Positions 22,129 through 32,001 are shown, numbered from the stretch's first letter. The stretch is 35,235 nucleotides of DNA from Flavobacteriaceae bacterium (GCA_020854235.1 JADZFW010000151.1:1-35235), one strand, 5' to 3'. Numbers and translations: made by a program. The notes: generated by a model from the letters alone, not told the origin.

Positions 22129-23892
22129 TCAAGTAGCATACATCTCATCAATCAACATTGAAAACCGTTGCAATACAATATTGCGTTTGATTTTTAAAGT
22201 AGGAGTCAACTCGCCTAAATCCATGTTGAATTCCATAGGCAACAGTTTGAAATTTTTAATTTTTTCAAAACCGGCGAGATTCTTTTGCAATTGGTTGACA
22301 CGCTCGTTGTAAAAGTCTTTGATTTTTTGAATATTGACCAATTCATCCATCGTTTCAAATTTCAATTCCAATTGATGCGCCATTTCCTTCAATGCCTCAA
22401 AATTGGGAACCAAAAGGGCTGTGACATAAGGTTTGTCATCACCTACCAAAACCGCTTGTTGGATGTAATTGTCATTGGTTAAGAGGTTTTCAATGGGTTG
22501 CGGTGTGATGTATTTACCATTGGAAGTCTTCATCAAATCCTTGATGCGGTCAATAATCATCAGATTACCATGGGCATCTACTGCCCCCGAATCTCCGGTT
22601 TTAAACCATCCATCGGGTGTGAAAACTTCAGCAGTGGCTTCCGGTTTTTTGTAATACCCTTTCATGACGCCATTGCCTTTCACCCATATTTCATTATTAT
22701 CTCCAATTTTGTAGTATACGCCATCAAGTGGTAATCCGGCTGTGCCATAGGCGTATTGGGTAAATGGAAAACAAGTAACCGTAGCAGTGGTTTCAGTCAA
22801 TCCATATCCAATGGTCAAATGAATACCCAAAGCATCAAAAAATTGGGTTATTTCAGAAGATATAGCTGAACCTCCAACAGGCATAAACCACAATCGGCCT
22901 CCCATTTGGGCTTTGATTTTGCTAAAAACCAATTTGTCGGCAACAGCATGTTTTATTTTCAAACCCATATTCGGTTTCAATTCATGACGAAGTAGGTTGG
23001 AATAAGCTGTTCCAACTTTTAAAGCCCATCGGAAAATCTTTTGTTTGGTTTGTGAACTCTTGTTCATTTTATCCCAAACAGCCGAATACACTTTTTGATA
23101 CAATCTGGGTACCGAACACATCATCGTCGGTTTGACTTCTTTCAATACTTCCGCAATCAATTTTGGATTTTCAGATACGTAAATCTGTGCGCCTACGTGC
23201 AACATAAAGATGGCCCAAATACGTTCAAATACATGACTCAAAGGGAGAAATGACAAGGAATGTTCGTTTTCAGGGTTTTTAAATTTGAAGAAATTGATAT
23301 GTGAATCAAATCCTTTGAGGAAGTTACTATGGGTCAACATGACGCCTTTGGGTTCACCGGTTGTACCCGAGGTATAGATGATGGTAGCCAAATCATCGGG
23401 ATTTCGGGTTTCAATAGTCCATTCGGTAGGAAAATTTTGAATCCAATCGTGATAGTAAAAGGAAGAATCGGTAACCAATTTTACGGTAGGTTTGGCTACG
23501 ATGATAGTTTTTAAATATTCGTTTTGAGTGTAGATTTGAAGGATGTTGTCATATTGAATTTGGTCGCCCGTTAGAATCGTTTGAACTTGCGCCTCATTTA
23601 AAATATACTGTGCTTGTTCGGGTGTACTGGTAGCATAAATGGGAACCGATACAGCTCCAATACTCACAATGGCCAAATCAAATAAAATCCATTCAGCCAT
23701 ATTCTCAGCATAAATGGCTACGTTGTCCTCGGTTTGAACACCCAATTGTTTTAATGCATGTGCGGTTTGTGCTACCTTGGCACTCAATTGACTCCAGGTA
23801 TAATTTTTCCAAGTGTCATTTTCTTTGTAATGTAAGCAGGGTTTGTTTGGGTAAAGAGCAGTGTTGGTAGGAATGAGCTGTGTATAATTCAT
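22129..23892 (-). CDS. Long-chain fatty-acid--CoA ligase (AMP-forming)
   Basis: Activates fatty acids to acyl-CoA through an acyl-AMP intermediate. It has 587 aa, normal for the FadD15/FACL branch. Motifs: the ATP/AMP signature IIYTSGTTGEPKGVMLTHSN, the L-motif region YGLTETTATVTCFP, GWFKTGDSG, and the FACS motif LMIIDRIKDLMKTSNGKYIT containing the Asp-Arg hinge; the C-terminal lid follows. It is a membrane-associated cytosolic enzyme for beta-oxidation or lipid synthesis. It is divergent from the S9 peptidase at 24138. Confidence 0.95.
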   Translation of the reverse strand: MNYTQLIPTNTALYPNKPCLHYKENDTWKNYTWSQLSAKVAQTAHALKQLGVQTEDNVAIYAENMAEWILFDLAIVSIGAVSVPIYATSTPEQAQYILNEAQVQTILTGDQIQYDNILQIYTQNEYLKTIIVAKPTVKLVTDSSFYYHDWIQNFPTEWTIETRNPDDLATIIYTSGTTGEPKGVMLTHSNFLKGFDSHINFFKFKNPENEHSLSFLPLSHVFERIWAIFMLHVGAQIYVSENPKLIAEVLKEVKPTMMCSVPRLYQKVYSAVWDKMNKSSQTKQKIFRWALKVGTAYSNLLRHELKPNMGLKIKHAVADKLVFSKIKAQMGGRLWFMPVGGSAISSEITQFFDALGIHLTIGYGLTETTATVTCFPFTQYAYGTAGLPLDGVYYKIGDNNEIWVKGNGVMKGYYKKPEATAEVFTPDGWFKTGDSGAVDAHGNLMIIDRIKDLMKTSNGKYITPQPIENLLTNDNYIQQAVLVGDDKPYVTALLVPNFEALKEMAHQLELKFETMDELVNIQKIKDFYNERVNQLQKNLAGFEKIKNFKLLPMEFNMDLGELTPTLKIKRNIVLQRFSMLIDEMYAT

Positions 23893-24098
23893 GAAATCGG
23901 TTTGATTCGGGTTGATTGGGTACTATTTTTAGGCACTTACATCTTCGTTATTTTAAAGATGTTTAATAAACATCAAACCAAAGCAAAAAATGGCAGTTAT
24001 ACAAATAATTGCGTTTATTTTTTAATGTCCTATGGGGTATAATTACCAAAAAAATGTTAAAAGTTTAGAATTACCATGATATTGAATTATTTAGAATT

Positions 24099-24106
24099 TA
24101 TATTTG
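24099..24106 (+). promoter_or_regulatory. -7 box of the second S9 peptidase gene
   Basis: TATATTTG, an exact TAnnTTTG match, 31 bp upstream of the ATG at 24138. A TTG lies at 24082-24084, closer than the usual -33 spacing. Confidence 0.5.
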
Positions 24107-24137
24107 AACAAATATTCATCATTCAATACCTTTTTTA

Positions 24138-26555
24138 ATGAAACTCAGACTTGCCTTAATCGGATTGCTATTCAGTACCCTAAGTTGGACCCAAGAAAAT
24201 GTAACCTATCAAAAACCCTCCGCAGAAATATTGGCCCTAGCCGATTATGAGCGTGCACCAAGTGTATCCATGGATACCAAAAAGGAGTACATGTTATTAT
24301 CCTATAGAAATACGTACAAGACTTTAGACGACTTAAACCAAGCAGAATTGAAGCTGGCTGGTTTGCGTATCAATCCGGTTACCAATATTTCCAGTACCAT
24401 TACGTATATCAATAATCTAAAGATTAGAAAGATAAACGAACTAAAAGTTGAACCCGTACAAGTAAAAGGTTTACCGGAAAATCCTAAAATTTCTTATGTA
24501 GATTGGTCCCCGGACGACACTAAAATCGCATTTACCAATACTACTGCTACAGGTGTTGAACTGTGGGTAATCGAAGTCAAAACGGCCGAAGCCAAAAAAA
24601 TTACTGATGCCACTTTGAATGCCAATTCAGGAAAACCTTTCAGTTGGTTTAAAGATTCTCAAAAATTGCTCGTTTATTTTATCCCAAAAGACAAATCTGA
24701 ATTAATCGACGCCTCCAAAAATTTACCCAAAGGCCCCATTGTACAAGTTGCCGATGGTAAAGTTTCCCAAAATAGAACCTATCAAGATTTGTTGAAAAAC
24801 AAAACAGATGAGCAAAATTTTGAAACATTGTTGAATTCTGAAATGTATACCGTAGGTTTGGATGGTTCCAAAACCTTGTTCAAAGCTAAAAATTTATTCA
24901 TAGGCATGTCTTTTTCTCCCGATGGACAATATGTTATGCTTACTTACCTCAAAAAACCTTTTTCCTATATTGTTCCTTTGAATCGTTTTCCAATGACTTC
25001 AGTGGTTTACAACCTAGCAGGTGAAGAAATTAAAACAGTTAATGAAGTTCCTTTGACAGAAATTACCCCAAAGGGATTTATGGCAACACGCGTGGGCAAG
25101 AGAAATATGAGTTGGAGAAAAGACGAACCGGCAACTTTGTTCTACGTAGAAGCATTGGATGGAGGAGATCCTGCTGTAAAAGCCGATTACAGAGACGAAT
25201 TGTTTGTATGGAAAGTGCCATTTGATCTAGCTCCTATCTCAATAGCTAAAACACAACAGAGATTTGATGGAATTATTTGGGGAAATCAAACGGTTGCCAT
25301 AGTAACTGACAATTGGTACGATACGCGTAATGTAAAAACGTATTTGATCAACCCATCATTGCCCCATACGGTTAACCTTATTGGAGACCGCAATTCACAA
25401 GATGTATATGCTGATCCGGGAAATTTCGAAACCAAAGAGAATCTTTACGGCGAACATACATTGGCAATTGAAAATAATAATTTATATCGTATTGGGGAAG
25501 GTTTTACTGCCAATGGCCAATTTCCTTTCATCGATGAATTTAATTTGAAATCTTTAAAGTCTAAAAGATTGTATCAATCTAAATATACGGATAAAAAAGA
25601 AGACATTTTATCCATTGAAGATTACAAGTCGGGAAAAGCTTTGGTGCAAATTCAATCTAAAAGTGAATTCCCCAACTATTATTTCCGACAATTTAAATTC
25701 AAAAGTACTTTGACTCCCATTACAACTTTTAAAAGTCCATTTGAAAGTATCAAAGATGTTGAAAAGGAAGTCATCAAATACAAAAGAGCTGATGGTGTTG
25801 AATTATCGGGTACTTTGTATTTGCCTCAAGGCTATGACAAAACCAAAAAAGAGAAATTACCGCTGTTGATTTGGGCCTATCCAACTGAATTCAAAGACAA
25901 AAATTCCGCCGGTCAAAGTACCCAGAATTCCAACGAATTTACGTTTCCCTATTATGGTTCGTTTGTGTATTGGGTCACCAAGGGTTATGTGGTCTTGGAC
26001 GATGCAGCTTTCCCAATTATAGGAGAAGGTACTACAGAACCCAATGATACTTTTATCGAACAATTGGTTGCCAATGGCAAAGCGGCTATCGATGCCGTAG
26101 ATGCTTTAGGTTATATTGACAGAACGAAAGTGGCAGTCGGAGGACATTCTTATGGGGCATTTATGACGGCCAATTTATTGACCTATTCCAATGATTTTGC
26201 TTGTGGAATTGCCCGAAGCGGTGCTTACAATCGTACTTTGACGCCATTTGGATTCCAATCAGAACAACGCAATTATTGGGATGTACCCGAGGTATACAAC
26301 AGCATGTCTCCTTTTATGAATGCCGAAAAAATGAAAAAACCCATCCTGTTGGTTCATGGAGAAGCCGATAACAATCCGGGAACTTTTACCTTGCAAACCG
26401 AACGCTATTTCCAAGCCATCAAAGGTTTGGGTGGCACTGCGCGCATGGTCATTTTACCCAAAGAAAGTCATGGGTATGTAGCCAAAGAAAATATTTTGCA
26501 TTTGCTGTGGGAACAAGAACAATTTTTAGATAAATATCTAAAAAATAAAGAATAA
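24138..26555 (+). CDS. Exported prolyl-oligopeptidase-family S9 peptidase
   Basis: An 805-aa exported peptidase with signal peptide MKLRLALIGLLFSTLSWTQ. A long propeller-like N-terminal region (~30-560) is followed by the hydrolase domain. The catalytic triad is Ser671 in GGHSYGAFM, Asp744 in HGEADNNPG and His778 in PKESHGY. The EADNNPGTF and KESHGY wording is that of glutamyl endopeptidase (GEP, S9D)-like enzymes, which cut after Glu in that branch; this is an inference. Unrelated in detail to the S9 peptidase at 967-2910. Its own promoter box and a strong terminator (26580-26610) make it a single-gene unit. Confidence 0.93.
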   Translation: MKLRLALIGLLFSTLSWTQENVTYQKPSAEILALADYERAPSVSMDTKKEYMLLSYRNTYKTLDDLNQAELKLAGLRINPVTNISSTITYINNLKIRKINELKVEPVQVKGLPENPKISYVDWSPDDTKIAFTNTTATGVELWVIEVKTAEAKKITDATLNANSGKPFSWFKDSQKLLVYFIPKDKSELIDASKNLPKGPIVQVADGKVSQNRTYQDLLKNKTDEQNFETLLNSEMYTVGLDGSKTLFKAKNLFIGMSFSPDGQYVMLTYLKKPFSYIVPLNRFPMTSVVYNLAGEEIKTVNEVPLTEITPKGFMATRVGKRNMSWRKDEPATLFYVEALDGGDPAVKADYRDELFVWKVPFDLAPISIAKTQQRFDGIIWGNQTVAIVTDNWYDTRNVKTYLINPSLPHTVNLIGDRNSQDVYADPGNFETKENLYGEHTLAIENNNLYRIGEGFTANGQFPFIDEFNLKSLKSKRLYQSKYTDKKEDILSIEDYKSGKALVQIQSKSEFPNYYFRQFKFKSTLTPITTFKSPFESIKDVEKEVIKYKRADGVELSGTLYLPQGYDKTKKEKLPLLIWAYPTEFKDKNSAGQSTQNSNEFTFPYYGSFVYWVTKGYVVLDDAAFPIIGEGTTEPNDTFIEQLVANGKAAIDAVDALGYIDRTKVAVGGHSYGAFMTANLLTYSNDFACGIARSGAYNRTLTPFGFQSEQRNYWDVPEVYNSMSPFMNAEKMKKPILLVHGEADNNPGTFTLQTERYFQAIKGLGGTARMVILPKESHGYVAKENILHLLWEQEQFLDKYLKNKE

Positions 26556-26579
26556 ACGCAGGATTCCTTTTTATAGAAG

Positions 26580-26610
26580 AACCTCTTAACTGAAAAGTTG
26601 AGAGGTTTTT
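26580..26610 (+). terminator. Intrinsic terminator after S9 peptidase
   Basis: AACCTCTTAACT pairs with AGTTGAGAGGTT (one G-T wobble) around a 4-nt loop, followed by a T-tract. A clean Rho-independent terminator that separates the peptidase gene from the riboswitch. Confidence 0.85.
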
Positions 26611-26698
26611 CGCTTTTACAAAACAACTTTCTATATCTATCAACAATCTGTTCATAACTAAATCTAAAATCTAAAATCTAAAATCTAAATTTTAAAAC

Positions 26699-26706
26699 TA
26701 CATTTG
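26699..26706 (+). promoter_or_regulatory. -7 box for the riboswitch-receptor transcript
   Basis: TACATTTG matches TAnnTTTG and lies just upstream of the first conserved riboswitch bases. The DNA before it is a run of 'aaatctaaaatctaaa' repeats. Confidence 0.55.
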
Positions 26707-26711
26707 CAGCT

Positions 26712-26906
26712 CATTACGGTTTCATTCTCGATTTGTTTTGAGAGGAATTAAAATGGGAATTTGGTGTAATACCAAAGCTGTCCCCGCAACTGTAAGCTCA
26801 GTCCCTTTTGATAGGGATACTTTTTGAAAACTGCAATCCACTGTCTCGCTAACGACGGGATGGGAAGGAATCAAAAAGATGCAAGCCAGGAGACCTGCCG
26901 AATGAA
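26712..26906 (+). ncRNA. Cobalamin riboswitch
   Basis: An RNA element that senses adenosyl- or related cobalamins. Conserved blocks in order: AAAATGGGAA and GGTGTAATACC, the highly conserved GCTGTCCCCGCAACTGTAA (26790s), GGGATGGGAAGGAATC, and the B12 box AGCCAGGAGACCTGCC (26884-26899). The leader continues ~140 nt to the receptor ATG. It contains a CCGAC..GTCGG hairpin near 26988-27017 and a TGATTT/AAATCA dyad near 27020, candidate parts of the expression platform. Cobalamin binding would lower expression of the downstream receptor. Confidence 0.95.
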
Positions 26907-27042
26907 AATACTAGTTTATAAACCGTTTTCGGAGGAAAAACGCGATAAGATGAAACCAAAACATTTTTCCATTTTATCTTTATTATCCGACAGTTTTAAT
27001 ACTGTTCTGCGTCGGTCTCTGATTTGTAAAAATCAAAGTACA

Positions 27043-28962
27043 ATGAAGTCTTTTTCATTTCTAATCTTCTTTTTTAGTGTATTCACGTATGCTCAAACGT
27101 TGGATTCTATCCAACAACTCGATGAAATTGTCGTCTCGGGAACCAAGTATCCCATTGCTAGAAAAAATTCAGGTAAAATCGTGGTTAAAATCTCCTCATC
27201 CGATATCAAACTCAATCCGGGTAAGAATGTAGCCCAACTTTTGGATGAATTGGCAGGTGTTGAAATCAATGGTTCAAATGCGGTAACCGGTAAAAACCAA
27301 GGCGTTTATATAGAAGGTGGTAAAGCCGGACAAGTTTTGGTCATTGTGGATGGCATACCGGTGACAGATCCTTCAGGAATCGATATGTCTTATGATTTGA
27401 ATATGTTGTCGACTTCCCAGATTGAGTCTATTGAAGTCATGCGTGGAGCTGCCGGAACCTTATATGGAAGCGGAGCAGCAACGGCTGTCATACAAATCAA
27501 AACGATACATGCGAGTAAAAAGAGTTTTGATCTGGATTTGGGCAGTAGTATCAGTACCCAAAGATCCCAAAATGATGCGTTCTTCAATGGAAAAGTATGG
27601 CAACAATTTATCAATGTCAGTGGCACTTCTCAACCATTTACCTATCATGTGTCAGTTGCAAATATAAGTTCAGGTGGCATATCGGAAGCTTTTTCTCCTG
27701 AATCTGAATTCAAAGAAAATCCGTATGACAAGCAAAATGTTCTGGCCAAATTGGGCTATCAAATCAAACCCGATTTACAAATTTTGTTATCGGGTAGTTA
27801 TACCAAACAGTATCACCTTTTTGATGCAGATGCCTATACCGATTCCGAAGTAAATACCAATACCAATGAGGAATGGAAAATTGGTTTGCAGTCTTTTTGG
27901 AAATACGATACCGGAAAATTAAATTGGATGTCTGAATTCAAAAATTTTGACCGAAATTACGAGCAATGGAATACTTGGGTAAACGCGCTTGAAGTGTATC
28001 AATACCATACCCAAAGTGTACAATCCGATTTGTTTAATCAATGGTCAGTCAATCAAAAATTGGATATTTTATCGGGAATGAATTTCCAATTCCACCAAAC
28101 CGATAACACGACACCGTATGGAAATATCGACGCTAAAACCGGTCAATTTTATTCCTTGGATCCTTATCTCACTTTGAATGTGAAGGATGTAAAAGGATTC
28201 AATATGTCATTGGGAAGTCGTTTGAATATGCATAACTTATACGGTTCGCATCTCACTTTTTCATTCAATCCTTCTTATGTTTATGCTATTTCGGAAAACC
28301 GTTATGTCAAGTTGATGAGTTCTTGGAGTTCGGCTTATATTGTCCCTAGTATATATCAGCTCCATTCGGTATATGGCAATGTGGATTTGAAACCTGAAAT
28401 TACAGAAACGCTCGAATTTGGTACCGAAGTTTTCTGGTCCCAAAAATTGAATTTTAGTGCATTATATTTTGAAAGAGCTGAAAATAATTCGATTATTTTC
28501 TACTCCAATCCCGATACTTGGGAGTCCCAATACATCAATGATGAAGTGAGTAGTTTGTGTGTTACAGGTTTTGAAACAGCTCTTCAATGGAAACCCAATC
28601 AAAAATTGGATTTGAAAACCAATTATACCTATACGCATGCTTCAAAAGAGAGACCTTACAGCATACCCAAAAACAAGTGGAATGCCCGATTGCGTTATCA
28701 AGTTCTCAAAGGAAGCCAGTTGCAAGTACAATATCAATATGCATCAGACCGTACCCAAATGGACTTTTCTACCTATCCTTATGAAACTCAAAAGTTGAAG
28801 AATTTTCATTTGTTTGGAATCGGATGGCACCAAGCCATGATGCAGGACAAAATAGACCTCCATGTAGGTGTTGACAATATCTTTAATGTCAATTATGTGG
28901 AAACGATTGGATATACTTCTATGGGACGCAATTATGCCTTGAGTATGAGGTACAAACTTTAA
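27043..28962 (+). CDS. btuB: TonB-dependent receptor, BtuB-like (cobalamin uptake)
   Basis: An outer-membrane beta-barrel importer of 639 aa with signal peptide MKSFSFLIFFFSVFTYAQ. The plug domain begins with a TonB-box-like DEIVVSG segment, then KNVAQLLDELAGVEING, VLVIVDGIPV and IESIEVMRGAAGTLYGSGA. The ~22-strand barrel follows and ends MRYKL with the aromatic-rich final strand NYALSMRYKL. The length fits BtuB (~600 aa). The frame is open from 26824, but that includes riboswitch sequence, so the ATG at 27043 is the start. Cobalamin specificity is inferred from the riboswitch, and cobinamide or another corrinoid cannot be excluded. Confidence 0.92.
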   Translation: MKSFSFLIFFFSVFTYAQTLDSIQQLDEIVVSGTKYPIARKNSGKIVVKISSSDIKLNPGKNVAQLLDELAGVEINGSNAVTGKNQGVYIEGGKAGQVLVIVDGIPVTDPSGIDMSYDLNMLSTSQIESIEVMRGAAGTLYGSGAATAVIQIKTIHASKKSFDLDLGSSISTQRSQNDAFFNGKVWQQFINVSGTSQPFTYHVSVANISSGGISEAFSPESEFKENPYDKQNVLAKLGYQIKPDLQILLSGSYTKQYHLFDADAYTDSEVNTNTNEEWKIGLQSFWKYDTGKLNWMSEFKNFDRNYEQWNTWVNALEVYQYHTQSVQSDLFNQWSVNQKLDILSGMNFQFHQTDNTTPYGNIDAKTGQFYSLDPYLTLNVKDVKGFNMSLGSRLNMHNLYGSHLTFSFNPSYVYAISENRYVKLMSSWSSAYIVPSIYQLHSVYGNVDLKPEITETLEFGTEVFWSQKLNFSALYFERAENNSIIFYSNPDTWESQYINDEVSSLCVTGFETALQWKPNQKLDLKTNYTYTHASKERPYSIPKNKWNARLRYQVLKGSQLQVQYQYASDRTQMDFSTYPYETQKLKNFHLFGIGWHQAMMQDKIDLHVGVDNIFNVNYVETIGYTSMGRNYALSMRYKL

Positions 28963-28968
28963 ACTTTT

Positions 28969-29490
28969 TTAAAACAAATCGCTGACTTCGTTTTTAATGT
29001 AGATCAAAGCCGACAAACTAGGATGTTCTTCGGTTAAACCTTCTTTCAGGATGGCTTCCTGTAGTTCATTTGCGTTTTTAATCTCACCCGATACGGCTTT
29101 GTTTCGCATCAATTGTAACGTGGTGTTTTTGGCCGTAACAATCATATCCCAACATGGGTCACTGACATAAATTTGTTGGGATAAATTATGTTCAAACTCT
29201 TGTTCTACATTTTGAACCAACATTTGAAGGTAATCTATTTTGTTATCCGAAATGGGTTGCACTCTGATGAGTAGTTTGTTGGGATTGATGCGCTCCAAAA
29301 ACAAAACCATACGTTCGTAGGCCTGTAATCGCAAAGGAAAACTTTGTTTTTGATGTTCTTTATGCAATTGGAATCGGCGGATGTTTTCCTCATTTTTCAA
29401 ATGTCTTTCAAAGAAATAGAAAGCAATTGCTCCGGTTACTAGAGCCGGAATAGTGTAGGAGAGGAGTTCGATGATGGTATTGGTGTTCAT
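28969..29490 (-). CDS. Membrane-anchored conserved protein (DUF7935-like?), 173 aa
   Basis: One N-terminal membrane helix (residues ~6-26, IELLSYTIPALVTGAIAFYF) is followed by a cytoplasmic helical domain (RRFQLHKEHQKQSFPLRLQA, YERMVLFLERINPNKLLIRV). It recalls a conserved flavobacterial family labelled DUF7935, from memory. Function unknown. It is convergent with btuB, 6 bp between stops, and lies downstream of the HAD gene on the same strand. Confidence 0.8.
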   Translation of the reverse strand: MNTNTIIELLSYTIPALVTGAIAFYFFERHLKNEENIRRFQLHKEHQKQSFPLRLQAYERMVLFLERINPNKLLIRVQPISDNKIDYLQMLVQNVEQEFEHNLSQQIYVSDPCWDMIVTAKNTTLQLMRNKAVSGEIKNANELQEAILKEGLTEEHPSLSALIYIKNEVSDLF

Positions 29491-29545
29491 GAGGTTTTGG
29501 GTTTTGGTATTTTAGATTTTAGATTGGCGATTTTAGATTTGGAAT

Positions 29546-30148
29546 TTAAATCAGTTTTAGCTCATTTAATTCCATGCTTAATTGAGTTGGATTTAAAAAA
29601 TGTATGGCGTGAAATCCCATGCTTTTTGCCTGATTGATATTGTTTAGATTGTCATCTATAAACAACGATTCTTCGGGTACTAAATTGTATCTGTCCAAGA
29701 TCAATTGAAAAATTCTCGGATCGGGTTTGATGAGTTTTTCATCTCCCGAAACCACTATTCCCTCAAATTCCTTGAAAAAAGAATACCTTTTATAGGCTAT
29801 GGGAAATGTTTCTCCCGACCAATTGGTCAAGCCGTATAAGTGATAATGCGGTTTGAGTTGATATAAAAGGGCTACCGTTTCGGGAATATCGCTGTGGAGC
29901 ATTGTTTCCCATCGATCGTAAAACATTTTGATTAAATCACTGTATTCGGGATGTTGATCCAATAAAATCTGAGTGCCTTCCGCCAAACTTCTCCCCCGAT
30001 CTTGCTCCAGATTCCATGCATCATGGCAAATGTTATGAAGGAAATACGCCATCTTTTCATCGTCATTAAAAACCGATTTATACAGATAACGCGGATTCCA
30101 ATCTACCAAAACACCTCCAAAGTCAAAGATTATATTTTTTATAAGCAT
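29546..30148 (-). CDS. HAD-family hydrolase (YihX-like), 200 aa
   Basis: Probable phosphatase of the HAD-IA subfamily. Motif I is FDFGGVLVDWN with the nucleophile and acid Asp pair, motif II GLTNWS, motif III lysine in LIKPDPRIF, motif IV FIDDNLNNI. The FGGVLVDW variant and GLTNWS are typical of the YihX / alpha-glucose-1-phosphatase-like group. Substrate cannot be read. Downstream of the OstA-like gene by 27 bp, so probably co-transcribed with it. Confidence 0.92.
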   Translation of the reverse strand: MLIKNIIFDFGGVLVDWNPRYLYKSVFNDDEKMAYFLHNICHDAWNLEQDRGRSLAEGTQILLDQHPEYSDLIKMFYDRWETMLHSDIPETVALLYQLKPHYHLYGLTNWSGETFPIAYKRYSFFKEFEGIVVSGDEKLIKPDPRIFQLILDRYNLVPEESLFIDDNLNNINQAKSMGFHAIHFLNPTQLSMELNELKLI

Positions 30149-30175
30149 GGAAATTCAATAGTTTATGGGGCAAAT

Positions 30176-31900
30176 TTACAATCCTTTAAGTTCCGTCTTT
30201 AAAGGTTCAGATTGTATTTCGGGTTCTGAAACTTTTTCAGAATTATTTTCATTCTTTTTTTCTGTATCTGTATCCTTTTCTACTTCTTCTTTTTGGGCTT
30301 CTCGTTTTTTTATTTTTTCAGCATCTCTTATCGCTTGTTTTTCAGCTTCAATTCGCGCTTCAATTTCTGCAATTCTCAAAGCAGCTATCAAGGCATCATC
30401 TCCTTCATCTGTAATAAATATATCTTCCATTTTTTTGGGTCGTTCCAAATCTCGCCATTTAAATCCGGGCAGCTTTTCTTCTTCTTTTGGAAATTTTGAT
30501 TCCGGAAATGTTTTGCCATCGGGCATGGTAATAAACTTTACTTCGTGCATTTTACCCGATTTCAATCGGAAAGATAAGTCACTACAAGCCATTTTGGTAA
30601 TGCCCACGAGTTTTTTGTTTTCATCCCGATTGTAATTGATCATTTGACCATTACCTAAAATTAAAACATGATCCAGAGTATCTTTGACAAATTTGCCATA
30701 CAAAAATTTGCCTTTGATTTGACTGTAATATTCCAAACTGTCTTTACTGATGACAAACGCATTGTTGTATACTTTCAGAGAATCAATTTTATCTGTTACC
30801 GGATTACTCAGAAAATGAATGGTGTCTCCTGTGATTTGGTTTTCCTCATTCCATAAAATGGGTCGACGGTACATTTTGGTCAAACCTTGTTTTTCATTAG
30901 AGTAAAGCGAATCGCATTTGCCTTGCAAATCATTTTTAAAGAACTTGACGTGATGATAGGCTCTGACAATGCGTTCTTCGGGTTTGCCGGTAATCATCAA
31001 AGTGTCACCATGAATGTACATGGAATCCTTTTCTATCAAACTCACCGCATAAGGTTTGCCCACCATAAAAACCGAATCTTTGGCTTCAAAGTATTCTGAA
31101 TATTGACCTTTGACCAGCGTATTGTTGATGGTATCGGTAACGGTAATGTTACCTGTAGCTGAAGCAAATTTCTTACTTTCATCGTAATAGAGTGAATCTC
31201 CTTCTATAATGCGATCTTTGTAAGTGATTTTAGCTTTTTTGGTAAAATGCGAAATCTTGGATTTGGAATTGTGAAATCCGTTTTCACAATACAAGGTATT
31301 GGCTGAATCTTTTATCGTCGAAGGTCCATATAAATATGAAATGCCGGTATTGGTATAATAATCCAAGTGGTCGGAATTTACCGTGTTATCCGGATTGGTT
31401 ATGACCACATGTGACAAGGCTTCAAATTTGTCTTCTTTCAAATAATATCTCCCAATTTGACTGTTTAAGGTATTTGTAAAATCGGTGATGGTAGCTTTGT
31501 CATCGTAATACAAGAGTTGTTTGCCTCGGTCAAATCGCAAAGTATCAGTGGTCAAAGTCATTTTTTGATCCTTCAAAATGACATTACCCCATGACTTGGC
31601 CACTTTGGTATTACCATTATAATCTACGTATTTACTGGATTGTGTAAGCGTATCCCCTTGTTTGATCAAAACCTCACCAAAGGCTTTGATGACATTGGAT
31701 TCTTGATAAATCAAAGCTTGTTTGCATTGCAAAATCGCTCCTTCGTGCTCTACCATGACATTTCCCAATACCACAATGGCTCCGGGATACTTTTCTTCAT
31801 TGGTAAAAGTGTTGTCGGAATGGATGATTTGAATGCGTTTGTTTTGGGCAAATGTTCCCAAAGTCAAACTGATGAAAATGATAATTAAGAAATGCTTCAA
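30176..31900 (-). CDS. OstA-family (LptA/LptD N-terminal-like) protein, TTG start
   Basis: An exported protein of ~574 aa. Residues ~20-200 show OstA-fold repeats (PGAIVVLGNVMVEHEGAILQ, NVIKAFGEVLIKQGDTLTQ, then SWGNVILKDQKMTL), the building block of LPS-transport bridge proteins LptA and LptD-N. The C-terminal ~80 residues are Glu/Lys-rich and likely coiled coil. In Bacteroidota such proteins sit near LPS transport functions; the exact role is not proven. The start is the TTG at 31900, giving KHFLIIIFISLTLGTFAQ as signal peptide. The earlier TTG at 31918 lies inside a TATTTTTG promoter box and cannot be translated from that promoter. Confidence 0.88.
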   Translation of the reverse strand: MKHFLIIIFISLTLGTFAQNKRIQIIHSDNTFTNEEKYPGAIVVLGNVMVEHEGAILQCKQALIYQESNVIKAFGEVLIKQGDTLTQSSKYVDYNGNTKVAKSWGNVILKDQKMTLTTDTLRFDRGKQLLYYDDKATITDFTNTLNSQIGRYYLKEDKFEALSHVVITNPDNTVNSDHLDYYTNTGISYLYGPSTIKDSANTLYCENGFHNSKSKISHFTKKAKITYKDRIIEGDSLYYDESKKFASATGNITVTDTINNTLVKGQYSEYFEAKDSVFMVGKPYAVSLIEKDSMYIHGDTLMITGKPEERIVRAYHHVKFFKNDLQGKCDSLYSNEKQGLTKMYRRPILWNEENQITGDTIHFLSNPVTDKIDSLKVYNNAFVISKDSLEYYSQIKGKFLYGKFVKDTLDHVLILGNGQMINYNRDENKKLVGITKMACSDLSFRLKSGKMHEVKFITMPDGKTFPESKFPKEEEKLPGFKWRDLERPKKMEDIFITDEGDDALIAALRIAEIEARIEAEKQAIRDAEKIKKREAQKEEVEKDTDTEKKNENNSEKVSEPEIQSEPLKTELKGL

Positions 31901-31915
31901 AACTGAAAATTTTGA

Positions 31916-31923
31916 CAAAAATA
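31916..31923 (-). promoter_or_regulatory. -7 box of the OstA-like gene
   Basis: On the minus strand this reads TATTTTTG (TAnnTTTG). It ends 16 bp before the TTG at 31900 and overlaps the alternative TTG at 31918, which settles the start choice. Confidence 0.55.
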
Positions 31924-32001
31924 CACAATTTTAATCCAAAGGAATGCCGATTGTTTTTTTTAGGGTTTTGTTAAGGATTTAACGGAATAGGTGCCTAGGA
32001 A

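Noticed and set aside
26824..27042. 73-residue extension of the TonB-dependent receptor
   Set aside because: It translates the cobalamin riboswitch.
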